NCBI GenBank assembly: GCA_006176705.1
Contig: QRFJ01001023.1
Span: 248,001-312,000 of the forward strand
Direction of reading: 5' to 3'
DNA: 64,000 nt
Source: Cocos nucifera
Lineage: Eukaryota; Streptophyta; Magnoliopsida; Arecales; Arecaceae
The notes below the pieces were generated by a model. It saw nothing but the letters and a program-made list of their open reading frames with translations. It did no database searches and was not told the DNA's origin. Below are positions 1-10,821 of this stretch, one piece after another; position 1 is the stretch's first letter; the number at the start of each line of letters is the position of its first letter. The position numbers and the translations under genes are program-made.

Positions 1-1353
1 GGAAAGTTGAATAGAAAAGAAGCCTCGAAAATTCAGAATCCACCATGTAAAATAGATTCTATTTTCTTTTACTTTTATATTTCAATGATGAGACTTATAA
101 TTAAGGTGCAGCGTAATTTACCTCTGATAGCCACAAACCATATCCTTAGATCATGGCTCGTCCATCTAGAGTATAGATTACCTTAACTCAACTATAAGTT
201 AGAGATTTGAACTTGAAATACACTGATCTATCACTCCTAGCACACACCATATCCATAGATCACGACATGCCTATGAAGAGTATAAGTCATACACACCAAA
301 TCCAAACCTCTAAAGAAATAAGAAAGAATATCTAATAAGAATGAAGCACAAAATAATTTTTTTATTTCATTGCATAACAAATAAATACAAGAGAAAGAAA
401 ATAAATCTGAGTTGCAGGCTTCATCGTCTTCTCGAGTTGGAGGGATCTAGCCTTCCATGGAACTCTTGTGCACTGACATCTTAGGACTAAGAAGATCGGT
501 GGTTTGGAAGGTTGGAGATGGAAGAGGGGAGTGGTGTGTGATGGATGATGAAAGCTTTTGGATGATTGGAGGGCTAGGCTAGATGAGATGTGGAATGAAA
601 ATGATAGGAGAAAAGATGGAGAATGACGGTGTCCAGCATGTAAGATGCCTTTCGCTCCTATAGTTTCTCTTTAAATAAAACTCCAAGCCACGTTCATGTT
701 GCATCAATGCATCCGCATTGCATTCTCATGTCTGTTCCATAACTTCCACATTGGTTTCGCATTCTAGGTGTGTCTGTTTCTCATTCCGCATGAAGTTCTG
801 TGTGAATTCAAATCACGGCCACTTGCTTCCAGCCTCCCACGTGCATTAAATGTGTTCAAATCATAAGTCCTGGACGTGAAGTTGCACCCAGCCTTGTATG
901 CAAACCTGACATCCATGTACTCACACACCCAGTTCTTAAAACCAGACTTCTTCCTTGTGCATTAAATATACAATGGGTCTTGGCATTTAATCCTTCTCTT
1001 AGTAAAACTCCTCAAACTTTAATGGGTCCCATTATTTTTAATCTTCTAAAACCTCTCAGCCACATGCCGTTTCTTTTATGCACCTATCCATATGTGAGGC
1101 CCCACACCAGCGCCACATTTAGCTTGCACCTCATACTTTTGTTTTTGCGCTGTTCCGAACTTGCTGAGACATGCATACTTCTTCTACATCCACAATGGGC
1201 TTTGTTTTGGACTTATAAATATCGGGGGCTTTGCTAATTGATTTAAATAAATATGAAAACAAACATAAGAAACATCAAATAATAAATAATAAAAATGAAA
1301 TAGCATAGATTTTAATATTTCTTCTATCATATTTAATGTATTATCAAATATCA
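1..1353 (-). mobile_element. Partial LTR of an Athila-like Ty3/Gypsy element (K)
   Basis: Read on the minus strand this stretch opens at 1353 with TGATATTTGATAATAC, close in character to the start of the minus-strand Athila-like LTR found at 37786. A TATTTAAA box lies at 671-678 on the same strand, where related LTRs here have one. The half nearest position 1 is AT-rich and repeats a motif like 'catatcc.tagatca', as does the U5-like half of the LTR at 5422-6657. The bases beyond 1353 are CACTA transposase code and not a polypurine tract, so this is probably a 5' LTR whose element continues left of the window. The ORF at 980-1237 looks accidental. Family assignment is by resemblance only. Confidence 0.45.
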
Positions 1354-3398
1354 CCACTCAAATAGCCATGCATCACCACAGGAAGCAAGCGCTGCATCAT
1401 CACATGAGAGTCATGACTTTTCATGCCAGAGATATTACCATCATTATTGCCAACATATCGCGATACATTTGAAGCATAAGTATCAAGAAACTTTATGATT
1501 TTGAACCATGCATAGAAACTCTTCTTCTCTTTGCCAAATAGTGAATAACATGCATGTGGCATAAAAAAATTATCACCTTAATGAACTAAATGCAACTTTG
1601 GCTGAATTCTCATTTCTTGCAAATCAAGGCAGGCTTTTGAATTATCTTTAATTTTTTCTATGATGTTCGACACTATATTGATAACATTATTATAAATATT
1701 CTTCTCAATGTGCATTACATCTACATTATGATGAAATAGTAGCTACTTTCAGTATGGTAGTTCAAAAGATAGGCTTTGCTTCATCCAATTCAGCTCAACT
1801 TTAGTATGCTTCTGATTGTGAGTACTTGATATTTTTCTAAATTTCACATTTTCAATGGCCTCAAATTATTCTAAAACTTTTGCTCTATTTAACTCCTTAG
1901 GTGGCGAATGTCAGTTGGACTTACCATCAAAATATTGGTTATAACAGATCCTCCAAGAATAATAAGTAGGTAGAAACTATCGATGACCCATGAAGCAAAT
2001 TTTTCTTTCATGCTTTAAATGTAAGGAGGACATATTCTTGTTGCATATTGGACATGCCAGATATCCTTTGATACTCCATCCACATAAGTTTTCATATACA
2101 TAAAAATCATTTATGGTCTATAAAATCGATGCATGCAACTTAAAATTTCTTCGATTGATAGAATTGTATGCCTATACTCCATTTTTCCATAGCTCATTCA
2201 GATCATCGATTAAGGGTCGTAGATATACATCAATTTCATTACCTAGTGCTTTTAGACTGAGAATCAATAGTAACATAAAAATAAATGGCTCTTTCATATA
2301 TTTCTAAGATGACATATTATATACAACTAGCATCATAGGCCACATATTATAGGAAGTACTCAAATTACCAAAGCGATTAAATCCATCTATCGCTAGACTA
2401 AGCTGGATATTATGCGGGTCACTTGCAAATAGTGGATGCTTTGCATCAAAGTCTTTTCATACCATAGAGTTAGTCGGGTGGCTAAGTATATTCTCCTCCA
2501 AAACCCACTGTTCATGATGCCATCTCATTTCTTCAGCTATCTTTATGGACATATATAACTTTTGAAGTCTTGGAATCAATGAAAAATACCTTAAAACCTT
2601 ATGAGGTATCTTCTTTTCTTTTCTATTATTAGTTTTGTACCTAGGCTCACCACATTGTGGATATTTACTTGCTTGTTCGTTGTTCTTGTAAAATAATATA
2701 CAATCATTTTTGTAGACATGTACAGGAATATAGCCAAGTCCCAGTTTCCACATACGTTTTTGCTTCAGTATATAATTTTAGAAGTATTGATCCATCAAGA
2801 AGAGCTACTTTAATCATGTCAAATTTTGATCAAATGACTTCTGACTCCATTGGTTCACCATTTTAATATGAAGCAATTTGATCAAAAACTCTAACTTGGA
2901 GAACTTCACACAATTTTGGTAGAGTGGCTCTTGTTCATCCCAAACAAGCTTTGCAAACTATTTAGAAGTCTCTTCTACCTCATTAATATTATATTTATGA
3001 TTAGAATTGCCTTGAGATGCACTAGTACTCATGGGTACATTTGAGCTATCACCCTGATGTAAAAAATTCAATAGTGAACTTATACCACCATGTTCGATAG
3101 ATTCAACAGAATCAATATCAACTTTAATATCCTCATCATTGTACACAACTTCATTCGGATCACCCTCCCTATGCCATATCTAGTGAGTATATTTCTTGTC
3201 CATACCAAAATATAGCAGATGCTCCTCAACAAGTGATATATGATGATATACCATATTGACACATCTTTTGCATGGACACTTTATCTAACTGGCACTATCA
3301 GCCTTACGCCATGCAAATCCAATAAAATCTCAAACATCTTTTCAATATTTAGGCAAGAAAATACCCTCAGCATTCATCCAACTTTTGTCGATATTCAT
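1354..3398 (-). pseudogene. CACTA (En/Spm) TNP2-type transposase remnant
   Basis: This is a decayed transposase of a CACTA DNA transposon, which would cut and rejoin its own element in the nucleus. Translating the minus strand from an ATG at 3396-3398 gives a transposase-associated domain (DKSWMNAEG, then KCPCKRCVN with following His residues). A spacer follows (2958-3146), then TNP2 core motifs: PQCGEPRYK and KIPHKVLRYFSLIPRLQKLY with MRWHHEQW at 2457-2753, CPICNK near 2050, and a terminal block with YASNVSRYV and SGMKSHDSHVMMQRLLP at 1344-1562. Many in-frame stops and frame changes separate these blocks, so it cannot be functional. Coding stops abruptly at 1354, where LTR K begins, so the 3' part of the transposon lies left of the window. 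I found no convincing terminal inverted repeat. Confidence 0.85.
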
Positions 3399-3818
3399 CT
3401 AACAATAAAGAATAATTCTTCATGAATCCTAACTCCACTAACTCCTTCCTAATAGGTGTGGTCCTATTCCTTTCAAAAATGCATCACTTTTATTGTTGCC
3501 ATAGCTTTGTTCTTTGTTCCATATTTGAAAAAATTCGGCAGCGTCTTCCTATAGTTCTCTAAGTACATGATATAGATGGATCATATTTTAACTATATCTA
3601 ATATGTAGCTGAAGAACAAATGAGATAACTATGATAAAATTTTTCATAATAGAACAAAGAACATCATGACAGTAATAAAATATTGATGCAATTCTGAGCT
3701 ACCCAAATCGGGGCATCTAAGAGCCATTCATAGAATCTATTTTGGGGACCCTAGAATTGACTCTTGAATAGGAATCTAAGGTTACATCAATGTATGCATT
3801 AAATCATTACCAAACCAA
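3399..3818. other. Gene-free stretch 5' of the CACTA transposase
   Basis: No ORF or terminal repeat is recognisable. By position it should hold the 5' untranslated part of the CACTA relic, but its end cannot be placed. It runs into the 12-bp minisatellite. Confidence 0.4.
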
Positions 3819-4520
3819 ATCCCAAATAGGATCCTAGATCAGATCTTGGACCAAATCCTAATTCGGATCCTGACCAAGATCTGACATGGATCATGACCCA
3901 AATCCCAAATTGGATCATGGACAAAATCATAGATTGGATCTCGAACAAGATCCCAAATCAAATCTTGGACTAAATCCCAATCTAGATCTCAACCTAGATC
4001 CTGATCGAGATCCAACCCGGATCATGATCTAAATCTTAAACTAGATCCTGGACATGATCCTAGATCGGATCTTGAATAGGATCCTGGAATAGATTCCAGA
4101 CTAAATCCTTATCAGATCCCAATCTGGATCATGACCCGAATCCCAAACCGAATGCTAGACATGATCCCAATCGAATTTTAGACAAGATCGCAGATCGGAT
4201 CATGGACTGAATCATAACCCGAATCCTGATTGAGATCCAACTTGGATCATGATCCAAATTTCGAACTGGATCCTAGATAGGATCCCAGACCGAATTCCGA
4301 ACTAGATCCCGACCTAGATCTTGATCGAGATCAGATCTGGATCATGACCTGAATCCTGAACCAAATCTTGGACATGATCTCAGATCGGATCCCAGACCAG
4401 ATCCTGAACTAAATCCTGATCAAATCCTAACCTCAGTCCGACCTGAATCATGACCTGATCCTGGATAGGATCCTGATCTAGATCCCTGATCGGATCCCAA
4501 TCTGGATCCCGGACCGAATA
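3819..4520. repeat. Degenerate 12-bp GATC minisatellite with higher-order structure
   Basis: About 60 consecutive units of the form RATCCYRRAYYR, mostly 12 bp, for example GATCCTGATCGA, GATCCCAATCTG and AATCCTGAACCA. Units of 11 bp recur and are usually followed by a unit starting GATCATGA (near 3878, 4008, 4115, 4233, 4328 and 4434). This gives a second period of roughly 95-130 bp. No reading frame stays open through it. Its origin is unknown; CACTA subterminal repeats are one possibility because a CACTA relic lies beside it. Confidence 0.85.
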
Positions 4521-4733
4521 GTTCATATGCATTAAAAATTAAAACTTTTAGCTAATATAAATTAAAATATTAAATCATAATAATAATAAAATATAGGGGC
4601 TAAACAAATAAAAAGATTAAATTATAACAAGTAAAAGCATAAAAATATAATTAAAAACTAATAATTTTAATTATAAAAAATAACTTATTTTTTAATATTT
4701 TATCAATCTATCTTAAAATTTATTTATTAATCA
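4521..4733. other. AT-rich spacer
   Basis: Strongly A+T-rich DNA between two repeat arrays. I see no gene, terminal repeat or other recognisable feature. Confidence 0.5.
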
Positions 4734-4950
4734 AATTATTATTATTATTATTACTACTACTATTGTTACTATTATTACTACTATTACTATTATTACTATT
4801 ATTATTACCACTATTACTATTATTATTATTATTATTATTATTACTATTACTATTGCTATTATTATTATTACTATTATTATTACTACTATTACTATTATCA
4901 TTATTATTACTACTACTATTACTATTATTATTATTATTATTATTATTTAT
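4734..4950. repeat. Imperfect TTA/CTA trinucleotide microsatellite
   Basis: Some 70 triplets, mainly ATT/TTA interspersed with ACT/CTA. The variants are mostly T-to-C changes within the triplet. The poly-leucine ORF read through it is an artefact of the repeat. Confidence 0.95.
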
Positions 4951-4984
4951 TAAATTTTAAAAAATGATTAAGGACTAACCCAAC

Positions 4985-5421
4985 CCCCTGCGGCTCCTCC
5001 ACCCCCCACCCATAGTGGCTCCCTATCCCTTGCGGCACCCCTCTATCGCCCACCACACCACAGCCCCTCATCCAATCCATCACCACCGCCCCTCCACGCC
5101 CCACCCTCATAGCCCGCCACCCCCCTGCAGCACCCCTCCACCCTACCCCTTACGGTCTCCCACCCCTATGGTGCGCCTCCGCCTCACACCACCTGCAGCC
5201 GCCCACCCGACCTGTCACCACCGCCCCTCAATGCCCTACCCCCCGCGGCCCCCCACCCCTTGCAGCACCCTCCACCCCATACCGCTCACGATCTCCCACC
5301 CCTGTGACACCCCTCCGCCTCACACCACCCATGACTGCCCACCTGACCAATCACCACCATCCCTCAGTGCCCCCTCCCACAGCCCCCCACCCTCTACGAC
5401 ACCCCTCCACCCCCTACAGAT
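4985..5421. repeat. C-rich minisatellite, period about 135 bp
   Basis: The plus strand is extremely C-rich and G-poor. A segment opening with TGCAGCACCC or a variant recurs at 5126, 5261 and 5395, giving spacings of 135 and 134 bp; a shorter related unit starts near 5031. Inside the unit, CTCCGCCTCACACCACC and CACCACC-type blocks recur in the same order. The 143-residue Pro/His-rich ORF across it (5015-5446) is a composition effect. It borders the presumed outer end of the LTR of element G. Confidence 0.8.
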
Positions 5422-6657
5422 TGCTCGTCGTTATAGCAATAAATAATAATTAAAATTGATTTTACTATTAATTAGGATAATGGTGAGTCGGGTGTTGATT
5501 TTCTCAAAAATTGAAGGATGAGTTACGTTTAATTAAAAAATATAAAATTTTAAATTAATTTTTAAAAATAAAAAATTAAAATAGTAAATTAAAGAGGATT
5601 GATGGAGATTTCAGTAAATTAAATAAAAGAAAGTAAGTACTTAATTAATTAGAATTTTTAAATTAATTAAAAGTATTCTAAAATTTTGAATCCATCTCTA
5701 GTAGGGTTATGGTAATTCTTTTTAATGCAAGTATTTAAATTTTAAAAATTTAATTATTATTATAATTTATTTTTTTAGAGTATGAGTCATATCTTTCGAT
5801 CATAGTTCATCTTAATAGAATCATAAATTATTCAATACTTTAATTTTTAAAATTTTGTAACATATCTTTTAATGATTTATCTCTAAAATAAACTATTAAA
5901 TTAAGTACGGACTATATCTTTTGATCACAATCTGTCCCAATAAATATAATTTATTTAGATCTTTTAATCAATAATAAACATGTCAAAAAGTCAAGATCTC
6001 ATGCATAAAGATAAATTTTATTAAAAACTAAGCAAGAGAACATGTTGCATAAAAAGTAATTATAAAAGTTTAAGAAAAAAAAGTACAATCCATGCTGAAA
6101 GACTTCATCTACTCTTACAGAATTTTGCTCTTTAGCCATGCATGGTTAATAATCTGCTCACTCCCAGCATCTTCAATGCTCCTCGGATGATAGATGGAAG
6201 AAGAAGAAAGATAGAAGAAAGGAGGAGAAGAGAGAAGAAGAGAGGGAGGAGACTCTGCTTAAGAGAATTTGACTATATTTTTGGTGCAGAGGATATGTCT
6301 CTAGTCTCAGGGCATAGAGGTGTTTAAATAAAGAGAAAAATAGGGCTTATGGAGTCCTTTCTGAAGTCAAAATTCGAGTCTAGATTGAATTAAACCTTGC
6401 TGAAGAATCTTGACCATTGGATCTTCATCGAATGCCCTAAAATCCATAAAAATTTTCATCACTTATCTCCAGATCATCGCCCTGATCAAATTTGGAATGT
6501 TGGATCAGTCCTAGGATTGCGTTGCACCATCGGATCGTGCTAGAAAGAGGGCTAGAGTCCTAGATTAAATTGAAGATCGCTCATGACTGTTGGATCCTGA
6601 TCAATTGTGATTTCAGCCATCGAATCGTGCACATCGCCAGCACTCCATCGCCTATAG
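5422..6657 (-). mobile_element. Athila-like 3' LTR of element G, distal part (R-U5 and part of U3)
   Basis: This minus-strand LTR segment continues at 17045-17625 and ends at 37785-37786, separated by elements A and B. Rejoined it measures about 1.8 kb, close to the 1838 bp of the related plus-strand LTR H at 45742-47579. A TTTATTTAAA box lies at 6323-6332 on the minus strand, followed by a pyrimidine-rich leader. U3 holds several CCATCRGATC-type motifs (near 6411, 6522, 6588, 6614) that match a repeated U3 motif in H. The outer end near 5422 is estimated from the CA on the minus strand and the start of the C-rich array. The plus-strand ORF 6142-6327 is not supported. Confidence 0.65.
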
Positions 6658-7981
6658 TGTTAGATATATGTGCCCAAGAAGCCAGAATTGGCTGACACTT
6701 GTAATACACTTCTAGGAGCAAAATTATAATTTTGACTATAATCAATAAAATGGGTTATTTTCTATCACATATATGTATTTAGTGTCTGTGATACATCCTT
6801 TGAGTTAATGGTAATGATAATTCATATTTTCAAGAGTTGAAAATTTAAGACATGAATAATCATTATTAACTCATAAAATGCTTCCGACCATAGGATCATC
6901 ACGAGGATGGTGATTGATCCGGAAGGTTGGTGTACAATCGCTTCTCTTTAGTAGATGAGTCTTGAGTCTACGGTGTGGAGACATCAGAGCGAGAGTACAG
7001 GTACTCGTTAGAGAACGAGGGCACTGAGCGTGACCACCTCGAGTAGTCATTAGGGAGTCTACCTTCTCGTCAATGACTGACTCGATGCTGCAGTAGTGTG
7101 TCTGGTTCTTTGACCTGAGGTGCATCGGCAGTTCACCTTGAGGGTGTTATAGTTTGACTACACCATTACTCGGTCTCCTAGCCATATGGAACCCTGAGGT
7201 GTATGTTGGCTATAGCATGTTCATTGTAGGAACTGGATGGCATCAAGATGGAATCTATCTACCTCGGTGGTAGAGGAGCAGCCCTATGATAATCATGAGA
7301 ATCAAGTCCAGAAGTCCATGGCCATGGCAGAGTGAAATAATAGAAAGAGTTTCTATTTAGATTTTCACATCGGACTCGAATCGAATGATTACATCATATG
7401 ACAGAAACTAGGGTTTGACGAGTTTACCTTAACCCTAATCTGATCGGGGCTCAAGATAGAAGAACTTAATCACACAGGTAGCTGCACCAAGAGGTTCGCA
7501 TTCAGCTCTGATGGGTTGCCACCATATACTGCTAGGTGTCACTGGTGGATTTTGGGAGCAATTAGAATGATTTAGATGATCGATCATTCTAGCTGTTCGA
7601 ATCAGAAGAGTTCTGATCCATCGAAAGGAGTTTCGATGATGTCGATGATAGAGATCATGACATATCCCATTACCATACAGAACTGAACCTAACTGGGTCA
7701 CACAAACAAGGGTTTGAATCTGGTGATCATCAATTGAACTGATCTAGTTCAATTGATCTGAATGAGATTCAATTAGGTTCAAGAAAATCGTGCTAGCACT
7801 CGATTGAACCTAACGTTCTTCTTTTGCTATCATAAATAAGTTGTCCTGACTGAGCCAAAGGAGTTTGTGCTCAATCAGAGGCCTTCATATGGTCTGACTG
7901 GAGGTTGTCCAAGTCAGAAAAGGTTGTCTTATTTTGTAAGACATTACCTGCCATTTTTGGTCACCTGCCATTTCTTGTTCT

Positions 7982-8048
7982 TTGACTTTGGTCAAAAGTC
8001 TACCTTTGACTGGTCAAATGTTGACCATTGACACTTTGACTTTTGACC
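7982..8048. promoter_or_regulatory. Cluster of W boxes (WRKY sites) in the U3 of element A
   Basis: Eight TTGAC cores fall within 67 bp, seven of them full TTGACY: plus strand at 7982, 8006, 8021, 8036 and 8043, minus strand at 7990 and 8012. The eighth (8028) is TTGACA. TTGACY is the known binding site of plant WRKY transcription factors. The cluster lies about 310 bp upstream of the TATA box and is repeated in the 3' LTR at about 16123-16189. The site count is seen; WRKY control is inference. Confidence 0.7.
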
Positions 8049-8114
8049 ACATGTCATGCACCTATTGGAGAGCTGGTGGGGGCCTGTCCCCCTACCAGAA
8101 CCTGGCAAGGAAGA

Positions 8115-8142
8115 GGGCGCACGCCACCCTTGGCGTGTGCCC
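8115..8142. repeat. U3 foldback 1 of element A
   Basis: Arms GGGCGCACGCCA (8115-8126) and TGGCGTGTGCCC (8131-8142) pair over 12 bp with one G.T pair around a 4-base loop. A foldback of different sequence occupies the same part of U3 in B and C. Confidence 0.8.
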
Positions 8143-8158
8143 AAGTTGGAGGCGCCTA

Positions 8159-8184
8159 GGAGTCCCTGTTGGACAAGGGACTCC
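8159..8184. repeat. U3 foldback 2 of element A
   Basis: Arms GGAGTCCCT (8159-8167) and AGGGACTCC (8176-8184) are perfectly complementary over 9 bp with an 8-base loop. In the 3' LTR the arms are GGAGTCCTTGT (16300-16310) and ACAAGGACTCC (16314-16324), also perfect. Confidence 0.8.
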
Positions 8185-8355
8185 ATCTCCTTTTTGGATT
8201 CCAATTAGAGTTCTCCTAAGAACCAACTTTGACTGGTCTTAGGCACCCTCTAAGGAGGAATCCAGGGGACTCTATTCCCACCAATCAGATTTAGATCTGA
8301 TTTCACAAAGAGTTGTGATTGGTTGGGAAGAAGAGGAGTTGGATCACAGTTAGTC

Positions 8356-8363
8356 TATAAATA
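8356..8363 (+). promoter_or_regulatory. TATA box of the 5' LTR of A
   Basis: TATAAATA followed by a GC-containing stretch; the same box is at 16498-16505 in the 3' LTR and at 19320-19327 in B. It should set the genomic RNA start some 30 bp downstream. Confidence 0.75.
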
Positions 8364-8950
8364 AGACCCTGCGCCCAACTCAAGGAAAAATTTGAAGTGA
8401 TTGAAAGGAATCACAATTCCCACGCCCCAAGGCTGCCTCTCCCCTCTTCCTCCATGCCAAACCATCTTCTCCCTCTCCTCTCCACATCCAAAAGAGTTTT
8501 GGTTCTTGGTTGGTGCGATCCAGATCAAAGAAAGGCGACTGAAAGCTAGAAGGCTGCACTGCTGCAAAGGACGACTGCTGATCTTCAAAAGGAGTTTTGA
8601 AGATCCTCCAGATCAGATCCAGATCTGATTTTTGGAGATGTGATAGAGAAGAAGAGGATCTCCAGATCCAGCCTGAGTGGATATCGGTAGAGGCCAGGCA
8701 CTTGCGTGGCTAGATCCAGAACCTTCCGCTGCATACAGGATCATCAATGGGTAATAGGATTACCCATATCAAGGTAAATTAAATTTGATTTAATTTATCT
8801 AGATTTTATTTTATTTTTAAAATAATAATAATTAGATCTAAAATATCTCAGATCTGATTTAGGATCAAAGAGAAAAATTTTTGAAATATATCTCTTGATC
8901 TGATCAGATCTGAACGAACCTGGTCCGGGAAATCAGGATTTTCCTTCAAC

Positions 8951-8963
8951 TGGTATCAGAGCC
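8951..8963 (+). other. Primer binding site of A (initiator tRNA-Met)
   Basis: TGGTATCAGAGCC, two bases after the LTR end. This is the usual copia primer site complementary to the 3' end of initiator tRNA-Met. Confidence 0.95.
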
Positions 8964-10821
8964 AAGGTTCTAAAAGTATTTAGATCTAATTTTAAATTTA
9001 TTTTAATTAAAAAATAAGTAATTTTCAGATGTCACATGAGATGTGATCAGATCTGAAATCAGAAAAAATTAAAATTAAATGATTTGGATCTAAGATTAGA
9101 AAATATGCATGACTAGTTCTAAAATAGAATAGTTCTATAGAATAGTCTTGCATGTTTTTGATTTAATCTGATTAAATCATATTTTAGATCTATTTATTTA
9201 CTATTTTTTGATATTATAATGGTTATAATAACATCTAAAAAATAGCAAATAAAAATTATTTAATTTTAAATATCATATGAGATATGATTGATGCATGTCT
9301 AGACTAGTTGTAGAATAGTTCTACATAATTGTCTAGATTAGAATTTATTTTGATTAGATCAATTTAAATCTAATTTTTTAGATTATTATGAGATAATTTA
9401 GATCTAAAAATATGCATGATTCGATACATGAGATGTATGCAAAATATGCCATGATTAGATCTAATTTGTATATGAGATATATGATATAGATCTAAAACTA
9501 TTTTGTAGTATTGCATGTTCCTGATTAAGGCGTTCCTCTTGGCCGTCCGGTCATAAGAATGAAGAAGGGTTTAAAGGCCCTCTCTTTCCATTCGATGGGG
9601 TGTTCTTATGATGTGTAGGGGTGCTGCGTGTTCGTCCTTAATCAGAAACCCAAAACTTACTTTCTGCAAAACCCTAGATCCTGAAACCCTAGGATTTATT
9701 GTGCATATTTTGTTTATGAACCCTACTTAATTAAAAATTAAGATTATGGAAATATTAATTAGGTCTAAAATTGAGAATTTTAGATCTAAGACATATTCAT
9801 AATACTGGGTTCGGGCTTGGGTAGCTCAATTAGGTCTAAGCGGTTGATCAAACCGAATCAAGAGTTGGTTAGATGGGATCAACAATGCTTAAATTGACCA
9901 GCCTAATAGGATTAAGTCTGGGTCAAGATCGAGTCACGATCAAGCAAGACCTAATTAGGCTCAGAGGTTAGAGTCTGGATTGTAGGCTAACCCAATTGGT
10001 TCTGGCTCAACAATTTGGTGTCTAAGGTAAGTTTGGCACATACGACCGACTGGTTTTTAATTGGAAGCTACTCGACCTGAATGCATTCTTGTACGAGTTA
10101 ATGGCATATTCCTTCGACCGGTCTCACTTACCTGGCCATATCTGTTGACACAGTTCTGATCTGAGGTGGTCAATAATCCGAGCTAACCCATGCCACTAGG
10201 TTAGTCATAATTGTTATGACTATGACAAGTCTAGTTTAATGAGACCTGAATCAATTCTCCCTAAGAAAAGATTAAGTCTGAGGTCTTCCACCATTGTAGA
10301 TGTGCGGGCCCTTCCCGGGGTTGATTGTTCTCGGCTGGATACAGTGGCTCAGTTGCACCGAGAAGATGCAACCATGTCTATTAGGCATTGGATGCTATGG
10401 GCTGGAGGATGAGTTGGGCTCAATATTTCTGGATACGGTGAGAGACTCAATTAGGAACCCAGTCTATGCAAATGGTGGGTCTGACTTAACTAAGGAGTGG
10501 ATCAATATTTCGGATACGGTGAGATTCATGAATTAGAGACCAAGTTTGGGTGCACCATGATTAGAGAATCATTGAACAAGAGTTGTTCACTCATTGGCTA
10601 ACCCATCACCAATAACTGTTAGGTGAGGTGATGAGTCAGTTGGTGAGACCGCACCACCCACTAGAAATCATTAATCATGGAGATTTTTCGCATCTCTACA
10701 GAGGGAGTGTAGGGATCCGAGAAAATAGTGGGAGCTAATTTGTTTAAAAATAAAATTCTAAATAAATTGGTCAAGTCATAATTACAGTATCTAACTAGAA
10801 TCTTTGACTCTCTACAGAAAA
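8964..10821 (+). other. Long non-coding leader of A
   Basis: About 1.86 kb separates the primer site from gag. No frame stays open. Several blocks are recognisably kept in B and C, notably the hairpin region near 9530-9650 and the stretch 10283-10680. The ORF at 10300-10536 overlaps the second block, but its frame is not kept in the other copies. Packaging, dimerisation or translation control are possible roles, none shown. Confidence 0.7.
9551..9611 (+). repeat. Leader hairpin of A
   Basis: Arms TCATAAGAA (9551-9559) and TTCTTATGA (9603-9611) pair perfectly. A small inner stem AGGG/CCCT lies within the loop. The homologous hairpins are at 20327-20386 in B and 58006-58066 in C. Confidence 0.7.

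Larger units (their letters stand above)
6658..8948 (+). repeat. 5' LTR of element A
   Basis: 2291 bp, TG...CA ends. It carries a W-box cluster (7982-8048), two foldbacks (8115-8142 and 8159-8184) and a TATA box (8356-8363). It ends directly before the primer binding site. Compared with the 3' LTR it keeps about 51 bp near 8734-8784 that the other copy lacks. Confidence 0.95.

Noticed and set aside
980..1237. 85-residue ORF as a possible gene
   Set aside because: It lies within the AT-rich presumed LTR and has no recognisable domain.
4763..4960. Poly-leucine ORF
   Set aside because: It is a reading of the TTA/CTA microsatellite; no start context or other composition.
5015..5446. 143-residue Pro/His-rich ORF
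   Set aside because: Produced by the C-rich, stop-poor minisatellite; no domain and no homologous frame elsewhere in the window.
10300..10536. Leader ORF as a possible extra protein of the A family
   Set aside because: The DNA is kept in B and C but this frame is not; conservation is better explained at the nucleic-acid level.
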